A DNA stretch of 45,455 nucleotides, taken from positions 1-45,455 of the forward strand of contig NZ_MOWM01000052.1 of assembly GCF_016082275.1 (NCBI RefSeq), given 5' to 3'. The notes under the pieces are model-generated. The model worked only from the letters and a program-made list of their open reading frames with translations, was not told the DNA's origin and made no database searches. The position numbers and the translations under genes are program-made. Origin of the DNA: Variovorax sp. E3 (GTDB taxonomy: Bacteria; Pseudomonadota; Gammaproteobacteria; Burkholderiales; Burkholderiaceae_C). Below, in pieces: positions 1 through 7,571 of the stretch; the stretch's first letter is position 1; each line of letters starts with the position of its first letter.

Positions 1-812
1 GCGGGCCTGGCCCGGCGCGTCGGGCTTGGTGAGGTGGGTGGCGTCGCTGCTCAGGCCCCAGCCGGCCAGCGTGGCGTAGCTGCGGGCGCGCGCGCGCGGG
101 CGCGTTCGGCGGATTCGAGAATCAGGAAGGCCGCGCCTTCGCCCAGCACGAAGCCGCTGCGGTCGGTGGCAAAGGGCCGCACCGCGCCGGCCGCTTCACC
201 GGGCTGGAAGGTGGCCAGCGTCTGCATGGCCTGCCAGGCCAGCACCACGCCCGGCACGATCAGCGCCTCGCTGCCGCCGGCAATGGCGATGTCGACCTCG
301 CCGCGTTGCACCGCCTTGGCCGCTTCGGCAATGGCCGCCGCCGAAGACGCGCAGGCGACCGAGTAAGTGAGCACCGGGCCCTGCACGCCCTGGCGCATGG
401 CCACGTGGGCGGCCGGCGCGTTGGGCATGAAGGCCGGAATGGTGAGCGGCGACACGCGGCCGTTGCCGCGGTAGGCGGCTTCGAGCGCCGCCGCGCCGCC
501 CATGCCGCAGCCGGCGAACACGCCGATGCGTTCGGGGTCGGCATCGCCGGCGGCAAGGCCCGCGTCGCGCATCGCGAGGTCGGCGGCGGCCACGGCCAGC
601 TGGCTCACGCGGTCGACGCCCGCGAGCTGCAGCTTGGTGAACCAGCGCGTCTCGTCGAAAGCCACCGTGGCGGCCGCGGCCGGCTTGGGCAGTTCGGGAA
701 AAACGCTCTGGATGGCCGAGCGGCCCTGCAGCAGGGACTGGAACAGCGCGTCCGGCGCATCGCCATGCGGCGCCACGACGCCCAGACCGGTGACGGCGAC
801 CTGGTGGTTCAC
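1..812 (-). CDS. Beta-ketoacyl-ACP synthase, FabF-like (3' end outside window, frameshifted)
   Basis: This is a KAS-II type condensing enzyme that elongates an acyl chain held on an acyl carrier protein. It starts with GTG at 812, and its start overlaps the stop of the ACP gene (GTGA). The nucleophile lies in SVACASS (Cys154), followed by the usual AIAGGSEA and GEGAAF segments. The frame breaks in a (GC)n run at about 85-104. Past that point another frame continues with a normal KAS sequence (YATLAGWGLSSDATHLTKP) to the window edge, so one indel is suspected. The pairing with a dedicated ACP suggests a secondary fatty-acid or polyketide-like pathway rather than housekeeping FabF, but the rest of that cluster is out of view. 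The family call is firm; the pathway is inference. Confidence 0.85.
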
Positions 813-1051
813 GCGGCTTTCGCGGCCCGGACCTTGTCGACCAGTACCGCGAGATCGGCCAGGGTGTCGATGTTCGCGTCCTCGTCGGGCATGGTGATGC
901 CGAAGTGGTCTTCGATGGCGAACAGGAATTCGGCGAGCGCCAGCGAATCGAGTCCGCCGGTTTCCCGCATCGAGGCATGGGGGTCGAGCTTTGACGGTTC
1001 GATGCCGTACTTCTCGTGGATCAGGTCCTGCAATTCCTTCAGCGAACTCAT
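809..1051 (-). CDS. Acyl carrier protein
   Basis: An 80-residue carrier protein that holds acyl intermediates on a phosphopantetheine arm. The attachment site is Ser36 in GGLDSLAL, followed by the acidic helix (EFLFAIEDHFGI) typical of ACPs. The start at 1051 (MSSLKEL) gives the normal ACP length; a longer in-frame start at 1108 would add an atypical 19-residue tail. The stop overlaps the start of the ketoacyl synthase gene, so the two are probably co-translated. It is not the usual acpP, which is slightly longer, starts differently and sits in the fab cluster. Confidence 0.88.
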   Translation of the reverse strand: MSSLKELQDLIHEKYGIEPSKLDPHASMRETGGLDSLALAEFLFAIEDHFGITMPDEDANIDTLADLAVLVDKVRAAKAA

Positions 1052-1144
1052 CGTGCGATGCCTGTCGTCATGTGCTGCCGCTGATCGATTGCCACCCTTG
1101 TGGGGCATGCCATTGGATCGATCCCTTCCTCGTTCGGCCTGTGG

Positions 1145-1879
1145 TCAGTGATGACCGATGATATCCGCTCCCACGTGAGGGATATCCCCCGGAAAACGCT
1201 TCCCCGGACGCCAGTACAGCGAGGGCAGCGCGAAGGCCATGCCCAGCAGGGCGCCGGCCACCACGTCGAGCACCACGTGCTGCTTGACCGCCAGCGTCGA
1301 GTAGGCGATGGCGGCAAACCAGGCCCAGTTCAGCACCCGCCACAAGGCCGGCGTGCCGGCCTCGCGCAGCACATGCGCGATGCGGATGGCGGTGAAGATG
1401 GACACCGCCACGTGCATCGACGGGCAGGCATTGCCCGCCGCGTCCACGCCCTGCAGCATCGCGAACCCCGGAAAGCCCGAGACATCGATGGCCAGCGGCG
1501 GGATCTGGGTCGGCCAGAAATAGAACAGGCCCAGCCCGGTCAGGCACAGCCCGCCGATCCACAGGCCATACACCACCAGTTCGCGGAACGTGAGTTGCAG
1601 CCCCGGCGCGATGCCCACGTAGAACCACAGCGACAGGTAGGCGCCCAGGGTGTAGGGCTGGAACGGAATCAGGTGGTCCAGCGGCGTCAGCGGCATCACC
1701 GTGATCGGAAAGGCCGGGTTGCGCAGCAGGTGGAAGTAGCCGATGAAGAACAGCCACGTGAAGGCCGTGGTGCCCACCGCCTTCAGCAGGAAGTGGCGGC
1801 GGATGCGCAGCCAGATGTCGGCGGTCCACGTCGGCGGCGGGGCCTGGGGCGCCATCTGCAGGGGGATCGGTGAGTGCAT
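1145..1879 (-). CDS. PAP2-superfamily membrane phosphatase or phosphotransferase
   Basis: A 244-residue integral membrane protein with several hydrophobic segments between residues 30 and 215. It has the PAP2 catalytic motifs: CPSMHVA (His156) and S194-TLAVKQ-H201-VVLD205. The CPSMH variant with a C-terminal S-x6-H-x3-D motif resembles the PAP2_3 / inositol-phosphoceramide-synthase-like branch, so it may transfer a phospho head group rather than only remove phosphate. It lies 93 bp upstream of the ACP gene on the same strand and could belong to the same lipid-related unit. The substrate cannot be told from sequence. Confidence 0.82.
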   Translation of the reverse strand: MHSPIPLQMAPQAPPPTWTADIWLRIRRHFLLKAVGTTAFTWLFFIGYFHLLRNPAFPITVMPLTPLDHLIPFQPYTLGAYLSLWFYVGIAPGLQLTFRELVVYGLWIGGLCLTGLGLFYFWPTQIPPLAIDVSGFPGFAMLQGVDAAGNACPSMHVAVSIFTAIRIAHVLREAGTPALWRVLNWAWFAAIAYSTLAVKQHVVLDVVAGALLGMAFALPSLYWRPGKRFPGDIPHVGADIIGHH

Positions 1880-1942
1880 GGTGGTGTGTCTGCCGCCGAT
1901 CTTGCCAGAGTGCCGCGAAACGGCCGGCGATGCCCCGCGGGC

Positions 1943-2791
1943 TCAGGTGGCGACGGCGCGCTTGCGGTGCTGGAACGAGGTCGGCGAGCGCCCCGTGGCG
2001 GCCTTGAACATGGCGCAGAACGCGCTGTCGGTGGCGTAGCCGCTGGCGGCCGCCACCTGGCTCACGGCCATGCCGCGCGCCAGCAGCGGCAGCGCATGCG
2101 CCATCACGGCCTGCTGGCGCCACTGCTGCCAGCTCATGCCGAGCTGGTCGCGAAACAGGCGCGCCACCGTGCGCTCGCTGGCGCCGATGGTGGCGGCGCG
2201 CTCGGCCAGCGTGGCGCGGTCGGCCGGGTTGCGCAGCAGCACCTCGCACAGCTGGCGCAGGCGCTTGTCGGTGGGCAGCGGCACGTCGATGCGGATCTGC
2301 GTGGCGCGCTCGACTTCGTCGACCAGCAGCGGCGCGATCATGCGTTCGCGCTGCGGCGCATGCGCGTCGGCCGGCGGCAGGCCGTCGGGCGTGGTGTCCA
2401 GCGCCAGCATCAGCGCGCGCAGCAGCGGGCTGATCTCGAGCACCTCGCACTTTTCCCAGGTGGGCGCGATCCAGGCGTGCAGGTAGACGGTGCGCAGCTC
2501 CGCGTCTTCGATCAGCGTGATGCTGTGCGGCATGTTGGCCGGCACCCAGAGCGCGCGCGAGGGCGGCACGATGTAGCTGCCGTCCTGCGTGCTGAGCCGG
2601 ATCACGCCGCGCGTGGAAAAGGTGAGCTGTGGCCACGGGTGCTCGTGCAGCTCGACCAGCGTATCGGCGCTCAGGAAATGCTCCTTGGCGCGCAGCGGCC
2701 GCACCGCGTCGGGGGCGTAGAGGTGCGGCGTGAGCGGGCCGACGCTGTTGGCCGGGGCGGTCGCGGGGGAGGGGGAGACGGCGCTTGGCAT
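1943..2791 (-). CDS. AraC-family transcriptional regulator
   Basis: A 282-residue regulator. The N-terminal half is an AraC cupin-like sensing domain (HEHPWPQLTF, WVPANMPHSI). The C-terminal ~95 residues form the double helix-turn-helix, with LAERAATIGASERTVARLF and VSQVAAASGYATDSAFCAMFKAATGRSPTSF. Similar regulators, with the cupin pattern of short YbiH/NimR-like proteins, commonly control an adjacent MFS exporter. The start at 2791 is chosen because the sensing domain follows directly; longer frames run into the neighbouring gene. It is divergent from the MFS gene at 2880 across an 88-bp gap holding a clear inverted repeat. Confidence 0.9.
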   Translation of the reverse strand: MPSAVSPSPATAPANSVGPLTPHLYAPDAVRPLRAKEHFLSADTLVELHEHPWPQLTFSTRGVIRLSTQDGSYIVPPSRALWVPANMPHSITLIEDAELRTVYLHAWIAPTWEKCEVLEISPLLRALMLALDTTPDGLPPADAHAPQRERMIAPLLVDEVERATQIRIDVPLPTDKRLRQLCEVLLRNPADRATLAERAATIGASERTVARLFRDQLGMSWQQWRQQAVMAHALPLLARGMAVSQVAAASGYATDSAFCAMFKAATGRSPTSFQHRKRAVAT

Positions 2792-2796
2792 GGTTT

Positions 2797-2811
2797 CGAC
2801 AAATGTTGTCG
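2797..2811. promoter_or_regulatory. Inverted repeat between divergent araC-type and MFS genes
   Basis: A perfect dyad CGACAA-ATG-TTGTCG (6-bp arms, 3-bp spacer) lies 6 bp upstream of the AraC start and 69 bp upstream of the MFS start. It is the only notable symmetric element in this 88-bp gap and is a candidate operator for the regulator at 1943-2791. Confidence 0.5.
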
Positions 2812-2879
2812 CTGTATCGCCATTCTGCCGCGTCGCCGGCGCATAGCATCGGAGCCCGCCCCGGTTTTTGTAGCAATCC

Positions 2880-4130
2880 ATGTCCTCTTCATCTTCCGCC
2901 GCCGTTCCGCCCACGACCTTGCGCACCGACGCCAAGCTGATCGGGCTGGTCGGCCTGGCCCACGCGGTCAGCCACTTCAGCCAGCTCATCCTGGCGCCGC
3001 TGTTCCCCTGGCTCAAGGACGCGTTCAACGTGAGCTACGTGGAGCTGGGCGCGGTGCTCACGGTGTTCTTCGTGGTCTCGTGCATCGTGCAGGCGGCCTC
3101 GGGCTTCATCGTCGACAAGCTGGGCCCGCGCCCGGTGCTGTTCGTCGGGCTGGCGGGGCTGGGGCTGGCGGCCTTCGGCTACGCGATGGCGCAGAGCTAC
3201 TGGATGCTGCTGGTGTGCGCGGTGATCGGCGGCATCGGCAACGGCGTGTTCCACCCGGTCGACTACACGCTGTTCAACCGCAAGGTCGCGCCCACGCGGC
3301 TGGGCCACGCCTACAGCGTGCACGGCATCACCGGCAGCCTGGGCTGGGCGCTGGCGCCGGCCTTCGTGGTGCCGATTGCCATTGCCTATTCGTGGCGCGT
3401 GGCGCTGGCCTCGGCGGGCGTGGTGGCCCTCGTGGTGCTGCTGGTGCTGTGGGTGTACCGCAGCGTGCTGGCGCTCGACGCGGCCGCCGTGCACAAGGCC
3501 ACGGGGCAGGGCGAGCCCGCGCCGGCCGGCGGCGAGTTCGACTTCCTGCGCATTCCGGCCGTGTGGATGTGTTTCGGTTTCTTCTTCTTCTACGCCGCCG
3601 TGATCAGCGTGGTGCAGACCTTCGCGCCGGTGGCGGCGGGCCATCTGCATGCGGTGCCGGTGGCGCTGGTGGCCGTGTGCCTCACGGTCTACATGGTGGC
3701 CAGCGCGGCCGGCATGGTGGTGGGCGGCTTCCTGGCGTCGGACCCGTCGCGCTGCGAGCGCATCGTGGGCGCGGGCTTCGGCGTGGCCGCCGCGCTGGCG
3801 CTGGTGCTGGCCTTCGCGGACTTTCCGCCGATCGTGGTGCCGGTGCTGTTCGGCATGATGGGTTTCGTCTCGGGCGTCGCCGGTCCGTCGCGCGACCTGC
3901 TGGTGAAGAAGTCGACCCCGCCCAATGCCACGGGCCGCGTCTACGGCGTGGTGTACGCGGGGCTCGACATCGGGCAGGCCGTGGCGCCGCTGGTGTTCGG
4001 CCGGCTGATGGACCATGGCCAGTACACGAGCGTGATCGTCGGCCTGGCGGTGGTGCAGGGCGTGCTGATTGCCAGCGCGTTCAACGTGCGCCGCGTGCGC
4101 CGCACGGCGCTGGTGCCGGTCTCGGCCTGA
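2880..4130 (+). CDS. MFS transporter, Fsr (fosmidomycin-resistance) like
   Basis: A 416-residue, about twelve-helix inner-membrane transporter of the major facilitator superfamily. The early HAVSHFSQLILAPLFPWLKD segment and the GNGVFHPVDYTLFNRKVA segment after helix 4 resemble the Fsr/YnfM side of drug-proton antiporters. A GPRPVLFVG loop matches the conserved MFS loop 2-3 motif. It is divergent from the AraC regulator, which probably controls it in response to its substrate. TSUP permease follows 37 bp downstream. The substrate is unknown; efflux of a small toxic compound is the best guess. Confidence 0.88.
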   Translation: MSSSSSAAVPPTTLRTDAKLIGLVGLAHAVSHFSQLILAPLFPWLKDAFNVSYVELGAVLTVFFVVSCIVQAASGFIVDKLGPRPVLFVGLAGLGLAAFGYAMAQSYWMLLVCAVIGGIGNGVFHPVDYTLFNRKVAPTRLGHAYSVHGITGSLGWALAPAFVVPIAIAYSWRVALASAGVVALVVLLVLWVYRSVLALDAAAVHKATGQGEPAPAGGEFDFLRIPAVWMCFGFFFFYAAVISVVQTFAPVAAGHLHAVPVALVAVCLTVYMVASAAGMVVGGFLASDPSRCERIVGAGFGVAAALALVLAFADFPPIVVPVLFGMMGFVSGVAGPSRDLLVKKSTPPNATGRVYGVVYAGLDIGQAVAPLVFGRLMDHGQYTSVIVGLAVVQGVLIASAFNVRRVRRTALVPVSA

Positions 4131-4144
4131 GGCTGTCGCCCGCG

Positions 4145-4169
4145 ATGCGGCCGATATCATCGGCCGCAT
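4145..4169 (+). promoter_or_regulatory. Strong stem-loop reaching into the TSUP start codon
   Basis: An inverted repeat with 11-bp arms and a 3-nt loop (ATGCGGCCGAT-ATC-ATCGGCCGCAT) occupies the gap between the MFS stop (4130) and the TSUP gene, and its last two bases are the A and T of the TSUP start codon. In mRNA it would bury the initiation region. It has no T-run, so it is not a standard terminator. A translational control hairpin or a protein-binding palindrome are both possible. Confidence 0.5.
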
Positions 4170-4920
4170 GCAAGCCTTGTATGTCTATGTGATCGCCGGC
4201 GCGGTGCTGGCGGGTTTTGTGCAGGGCCTGTCGGGTTTTGCGTTCGGGCTGGTGGCCATGTCGGTCTGGGCCTGGACGCTGGAGCCGCAACTGGCCGCGT
4301 TGCTCGCGCTGTTCGGCGCGCTGACGGGGCAGGTGATCGCGGCGCTCACGGTGCGCCGCTCCTTCGACAAGAGCGTGCTCTGGCCCTTCGTGCTCGGCGG
4401 GCTGGTCGGCGTGCCCTTCGGCGTGTGGCTGCTGCCGCACCTCGACCTCGTCGTGTTCAAGCTGTGCCTGGGCGTGCTGCTGGTGCTGTGGTGCCCGGCC
4501 ATGCTGATGTCGCAGCACCTGCCGAAAGTGACCTTCGGCGGGCGCGTGGCCGACGGTGTGGCCGGCACCATCGGCGGCGTGATGGCCGGCATCGGCGGCT
4601 TCTCGGGGACCATTCCCACGCTGTGGTGCACCTTGCGCGGCTTTCAGCGCGACACGCAGCGCGCGGTGATCCAGAACTTCAACCTGTCGATGCTGATGGT
4701 GGCCTTCGCGATCCACCTGGCCAGCGGCAGCATCACGCGCCCGACCGTGCCGCTGCTGGGCGTGGTGGCGCTGGCCGTCGCGGTGCCGGTGCTGCTCGGC
4801 GCGCGGCTGTACGTGGGCATCAGCGAGGCGGCGTTCCGCAAGCTGGTGCTGAGCCTGCTGACCGCCTCGGGCGTGGCGATGCTGGCGTCGGCCGTGCCGG
4901 CTGTTTTGCAGCGCTCCTGA
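4168..4920 (+). CDS. TSUP/TauE-SafE family permease
   Basis: A 250-residue polytopic membrane protein with about eight hydrophobic helices and the two-fold repeated architecture of the TauE/SafE (DUF81) family. Members export or import small organic sulfonates or other anions. The start at 4168 (MQALYVYVIAGAVLAGFVQGLSG) opens directly into helix 1, as is usual. GVMAGIGGFSGTIPTLWC matches the glycine-rich segment of the second half. No ribosome binding site is visible because the upstream bases are tied up in a stem-loop. The substrate is not deducible. Confidence 0.85.
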   Translation: MQALYVYVIAGAVLAGFVQGLSGFAFGLVAMSVWAWTLEPQLAALLALFGALTGQVIAALTVRRSFDKSVLWPFVLGGLVGVPFGVWLLPHLDLVVFKLCLGVLLVLWCPAMLMSQHLPKVTFGGRVADGVAGTIGGVMAGIGGFSGTIPTLWCTLRGFQRDTQRAVIQNFNLSMLMVAFAIHLASGSITRPTVPLLGVVALAVAVPVLLGARLYVGISEAAFRKLVLSLLTASGVAMLASAVPAVLQRS

Positions 4921-4927
4921 CGCCACC

Positions 4928-4955
4928 GGGGGCGTGCGCGGGCACCCCGTTTTTT
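4928..4955 (+). terminator. Probable rho-independent terminator after TSUP gene
   Basis: A GC-rich hairpin (GGGG-c-GTGC, loop GCGG, GCAC-CCC) is followed by six T residues. It starts 8 bp after the TSUP stop and would insulate the MerR-type unit downstream. Confidence 0.55.
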
Positions 4956-4969
4956 CTTCGAATTCTCGC

Positions 4970-5000
4970 TTGACCCTCTCGTTGCGGCACGGTCTACGAT
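4970..5000 (+). promoter_or_regulatory. MerR-type promoter with 19-bp spacer
   Basis: TTGACC (-35, 4970-4975) and TACGAT (-10, 4995-5000) are separated by 19 bp, two more than optimal. The spacer region carries a dyad with GACC and GGTC ends (4972-4975 and 4991-4994). Overlong spacers with a centred dyad are the hallmark of promoters that MerR-family activators untwist. The gene it drives encodes a MerR-family protein, so autoregulation is the natural reading. Confidence 0.7.
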
Positions 5001-5024
5001 GCCTTCAACTTGGAGAGGGAAGGC

Positions 5025-6068
5025 ATGTTTCTGAAGATCGGCGAACTCGCCCGGCGCACCGGGTTGACCGTGCGCGCGCTGCGCCACTATGACGATATCG
5101 GCCTGCTCGCGCCGTCCGAAAGATCGAGCGGCGGCTACCGCCTCTACGGCCGCAAGGACGTCGCGCGGCTCTACCGCATCCAGGCGCTGCGGCGGCTCGA
5201 CCTGTCGCTGGCGGAAATCCACGGCCTGCTCGACGACAACGCGCGCGGCGGGCTGTCGGAGATCGTCGCGCAGCAGGTGTCGCAACTCGACCGCGAGATT
5301 GCGCAGGCCTCGTCGCTGCGCTCGCATCTGCTGGCCTTGCAGGGGCAGCTGCAGGCCAGCCAGGAACCCGCCATCGACGACTGGCTCGCGGCGCTCGAGA
5401 GCATGGTCGCGGGCGGCAAGTATTTCAGCGACGACGAACTCGGCCGGCTCAACGCCCGGCGCGACGGCTTGGCCGAAGCGGTCGCGCCCGAGCGGGCCGC
5501 GCTGACCTCCACCTTGCACGCGCTGGTCGCGGCCGGCGCATCGCCCGAAAGCACGCAGGCGCAAGCCCTGGCGCGGCGCTGGATCGCGCTGCTGCTCGAA
5601 GAAGCCGGCGGCGACGAGGGCCTGCTCATCAAGCTCTACACCATGCACTGGAACGAGCCGGCGCTGCATTCGCTGACCGGCGTCGACCAGGCGGGCATGA
5701 AGTTCATCTCGCATGCGATGGCCTGGGCGCGGCTGCAGTTGTACGCGCCGTACTGCGATACCGAAGAGATGGCGCTGCTCGCGAAGCACTACGTCGAACA
5801 GACCGACGCGTGGCCGCCGCTCATCGCCGAAGTGCGGCAGCAGATGCTGCAGGGCGCCGCACCCGAAGCTCCCGCGGTGCAGGCACTGGCGGCGCGCTGG
5901 CGGGCGCTGTCGCTCGCGAAGGCGGGCGGCGATGCCGCATTGCAGTCGAAGCTGCAACACGCATTCCGCACGGACGCCGCGCTGCGCACCGGCTCGGGCA
6001 TCGACGCGCCGCTCGCGGCCTATGTCGAGCAGGCCATCGCGCGGCTCGCCGCACCTCTTTCTCATTGA
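5025..6068 (+). CDS. MerR-family regulator with TipAS-like ligand domain
   Basis: A 347-residue regulator. Residues 1-70 form the MerR winged helix (FLKIGELARRTGLTVRALRHYDDIGLL, GYRLYGRKDVARLYRIQALR). A coiled dimerisation helix with RGGLSEIVAQQVSQLDREIAQ follows. The long C-terminal half has two similar helical blocks (ALARRWIALLLEEAGGDEGL and ALAARWRALSLAKAGGDAAL) that resemble the TipAS antibiotic-binding fold. The start at 5025 is supported by GGAGAGGGA just upstream. It ends 25 bp before the carotenoid-oxygenase gene, which it may co-regulate. The ligand is unknown; TipAS domains bind diverse bulky molecules. Confidence 0.88.
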   Translation: MFLKIGELARRTGLTVRALRHYDDIGLLAPSERSSGGYRLYGRKDVARLYRIQALRRLDLSLAEIHGLLDDNARGGLSEIVAQQVSQLDREIAQASSLRSHLLALQGQLQASQEPAIDDWLAALESMVAGGKYFSDDELGRLNARRDGLAEAVAPERAALTSTLHALVAAGASPESTQAQALARRWIALLLEEAGGDEGLLIKLYTMHWNEPALHSLTGVDQAGMKFISHAMAWARLQLYAPYCDTEEMALLAKHYVEQTDAWPPLIAEVRQQMLQGAAPEAPAVQALAARWRALSLAKAGGDAALQSKLQHAFRTDAALRTGSGIDAPLAAYVEQAIARLAAPLSH

Positions 6069-6093
6069 ACGACTCAACGACCCCAAGGATCCA

Positions 6094-7550
6094 GTGACCG
6101 CAGCAACGACAACAACAAAAACGGCCGCGCCAACGCAGGCCGGCAACGCCTATTTCTTCAGCGGCAACTACGCAGCGCTGACCGAGGAGCACGACATCGC
6201 GGCGCTCGACGTCGTCGGCGCCATCCCGCCCGGACTCTCGGGCACGCTCTACCGCGTCGGCCCGAGCCCGCGGTACGCGCCGCGCGACGACAACTATCAC
6301 TGGTTCACCGGCGACGGCATGGTGCACGCGTTCCACATCGATGGCGCCAAGGTCGCGTACAGCAACCGCTGGGCCCGCACGCCCAAGTGGCAGCTCGAGA
6401 ACGAGGCCGGGCGCGCGCTGTTCGGCTCCTTCGGCAACCCCGCGACCAGCGACCCTGCCGCGGTCGGCCGCAACAGCGGCACGGCCAACACGAACATGCT
6501 GTGGCACGGCGGGCGCCTGTTCGCGCTCGAGGAGTCGCACCAGCCCTTCGAACTCGATGCACGCACGCTGGCCTCGAAGGGGCACCAGAGCTTCGGCGAC
6601 CGGCTGACGGCGCGCTGCACCGCGCACCCGAAGGTCGATCCCGAGACCGGCGAGCTGCATTTCTTCGCCTATTCGCCCGAAGGCCCGGGCACGCCCGGCA
6701 TGCTCTACGGCGTGATGAACAGCGCGTGCGAAGTCACGGGACTGCAATCGTTCGACGCCCCCTACGCCAGCATGGCGCACGACTCATGGTGACGCGCGGG
6801 CATGTGCTCTTTCCCGTCATGCCGCTCACGACCAGCGTCGAGCGCGCGATGCAAGGCAAGCCGCTGCTCGCATGGGACGCGGACAAGCGCACGCACGTCG
6901 GCGTGATGCGCCGCGGCGCCGATGCCGCCGCGATGCGCTGGTTCGAGGCCGAGGCCTGCCACGTGTTCCACGTCATGAATGCCTGGGACGACGGCGACGC
7001 CGTCGTTGCCTACGTGATGCAGTCGGCGACCGCGCCGGGCCTGCCCGATGCGCAAGGCCGCCCGGGCGATCCGCACGCGATGGCCGCGCGCCTGTGCCGC
7101 TGGACTTTCGATCTGGCCAGCCCGGGCACCGGGTTCCGGCGCGAATATCTTGACGACCTCGTGGCCGAGTTCCCGCGCATCGACGAGCGCTACGCCGGCC
7201 GCCGCAACCGGTACGGTTTCTACACATGCCACGCGACGGCCCGCGCGCGTGGCGACGCAGAGAGCGTTCTGTTCGACAGCCTCGCGCGCTTCGACTTCGA
7301 GACGGGCGAGCGCAGCCTGCACACGCTGCCGGAAGGCGACGTGGTGTCGGAGCCGGTGTTCGTGCCGCGCTCGGCCGATGCCGCCGAAGGCGATGGCTGG
7401 CTGCTGGCGGTCGTGTGGCGCGAACGCGAGAAGCGCAGCGACCTGCTGGTGCTCGATGCGTGCAACCTCGGCGCGGCGCCGGTCGCGACGGCGCGGCTGC
7501 CGCACCGCGTGCCGTTCGGCTTCCACGGCAACTGGCGCCCCAACGTCTAG
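6094..7550 (+). CDS. Carotenoid oxygenase family (RPE65/CCD) dioxygenase, frameshifted
   Basis: An enzyme of the non-heme iron family that splits a carbon-carbon double bond in carotenoids, apocarotenoids or stilbene/phenylpropenoid compounds. All four iron-binding histidines can be placed: AHPKVD, SMAHD, CHVFHVMNAWDDGD and the C-terminal GFHGNW. The corrected length is about 485 residues, normal for the family. GTG at 6094 with AAGGA upstream is the likely start. At about 6784 a base is missing: GAC-TCA-TGG-TGA should read as a continuous DFMVT, as in relatives, so a stop is created artificially. No carotenoid synthesis gene is nearby, so a lignin-fragment or apocarotenoid substrate is as likely as a carotenoid. 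Confidence 0.88.
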
Positions 7551-7571
7551 CTGGCCGCGAAAGGGCGCTGC

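Noticed and set aside
1874..4192. A 772-codon plus-strand frame through the AraC and MFS genes
   Set aside because: It crosses two well-supported genes on opposite strands and is Arg/Gly/Ala-rich without any motif. It is a shadow frame caused by GC bias.
6094..7550. Calling the carotenoid oxygenase a pseudogene
   Set aside because: Only one base is off and both halves are fully conserved, including all iron ligands. Sequence error is more likely.
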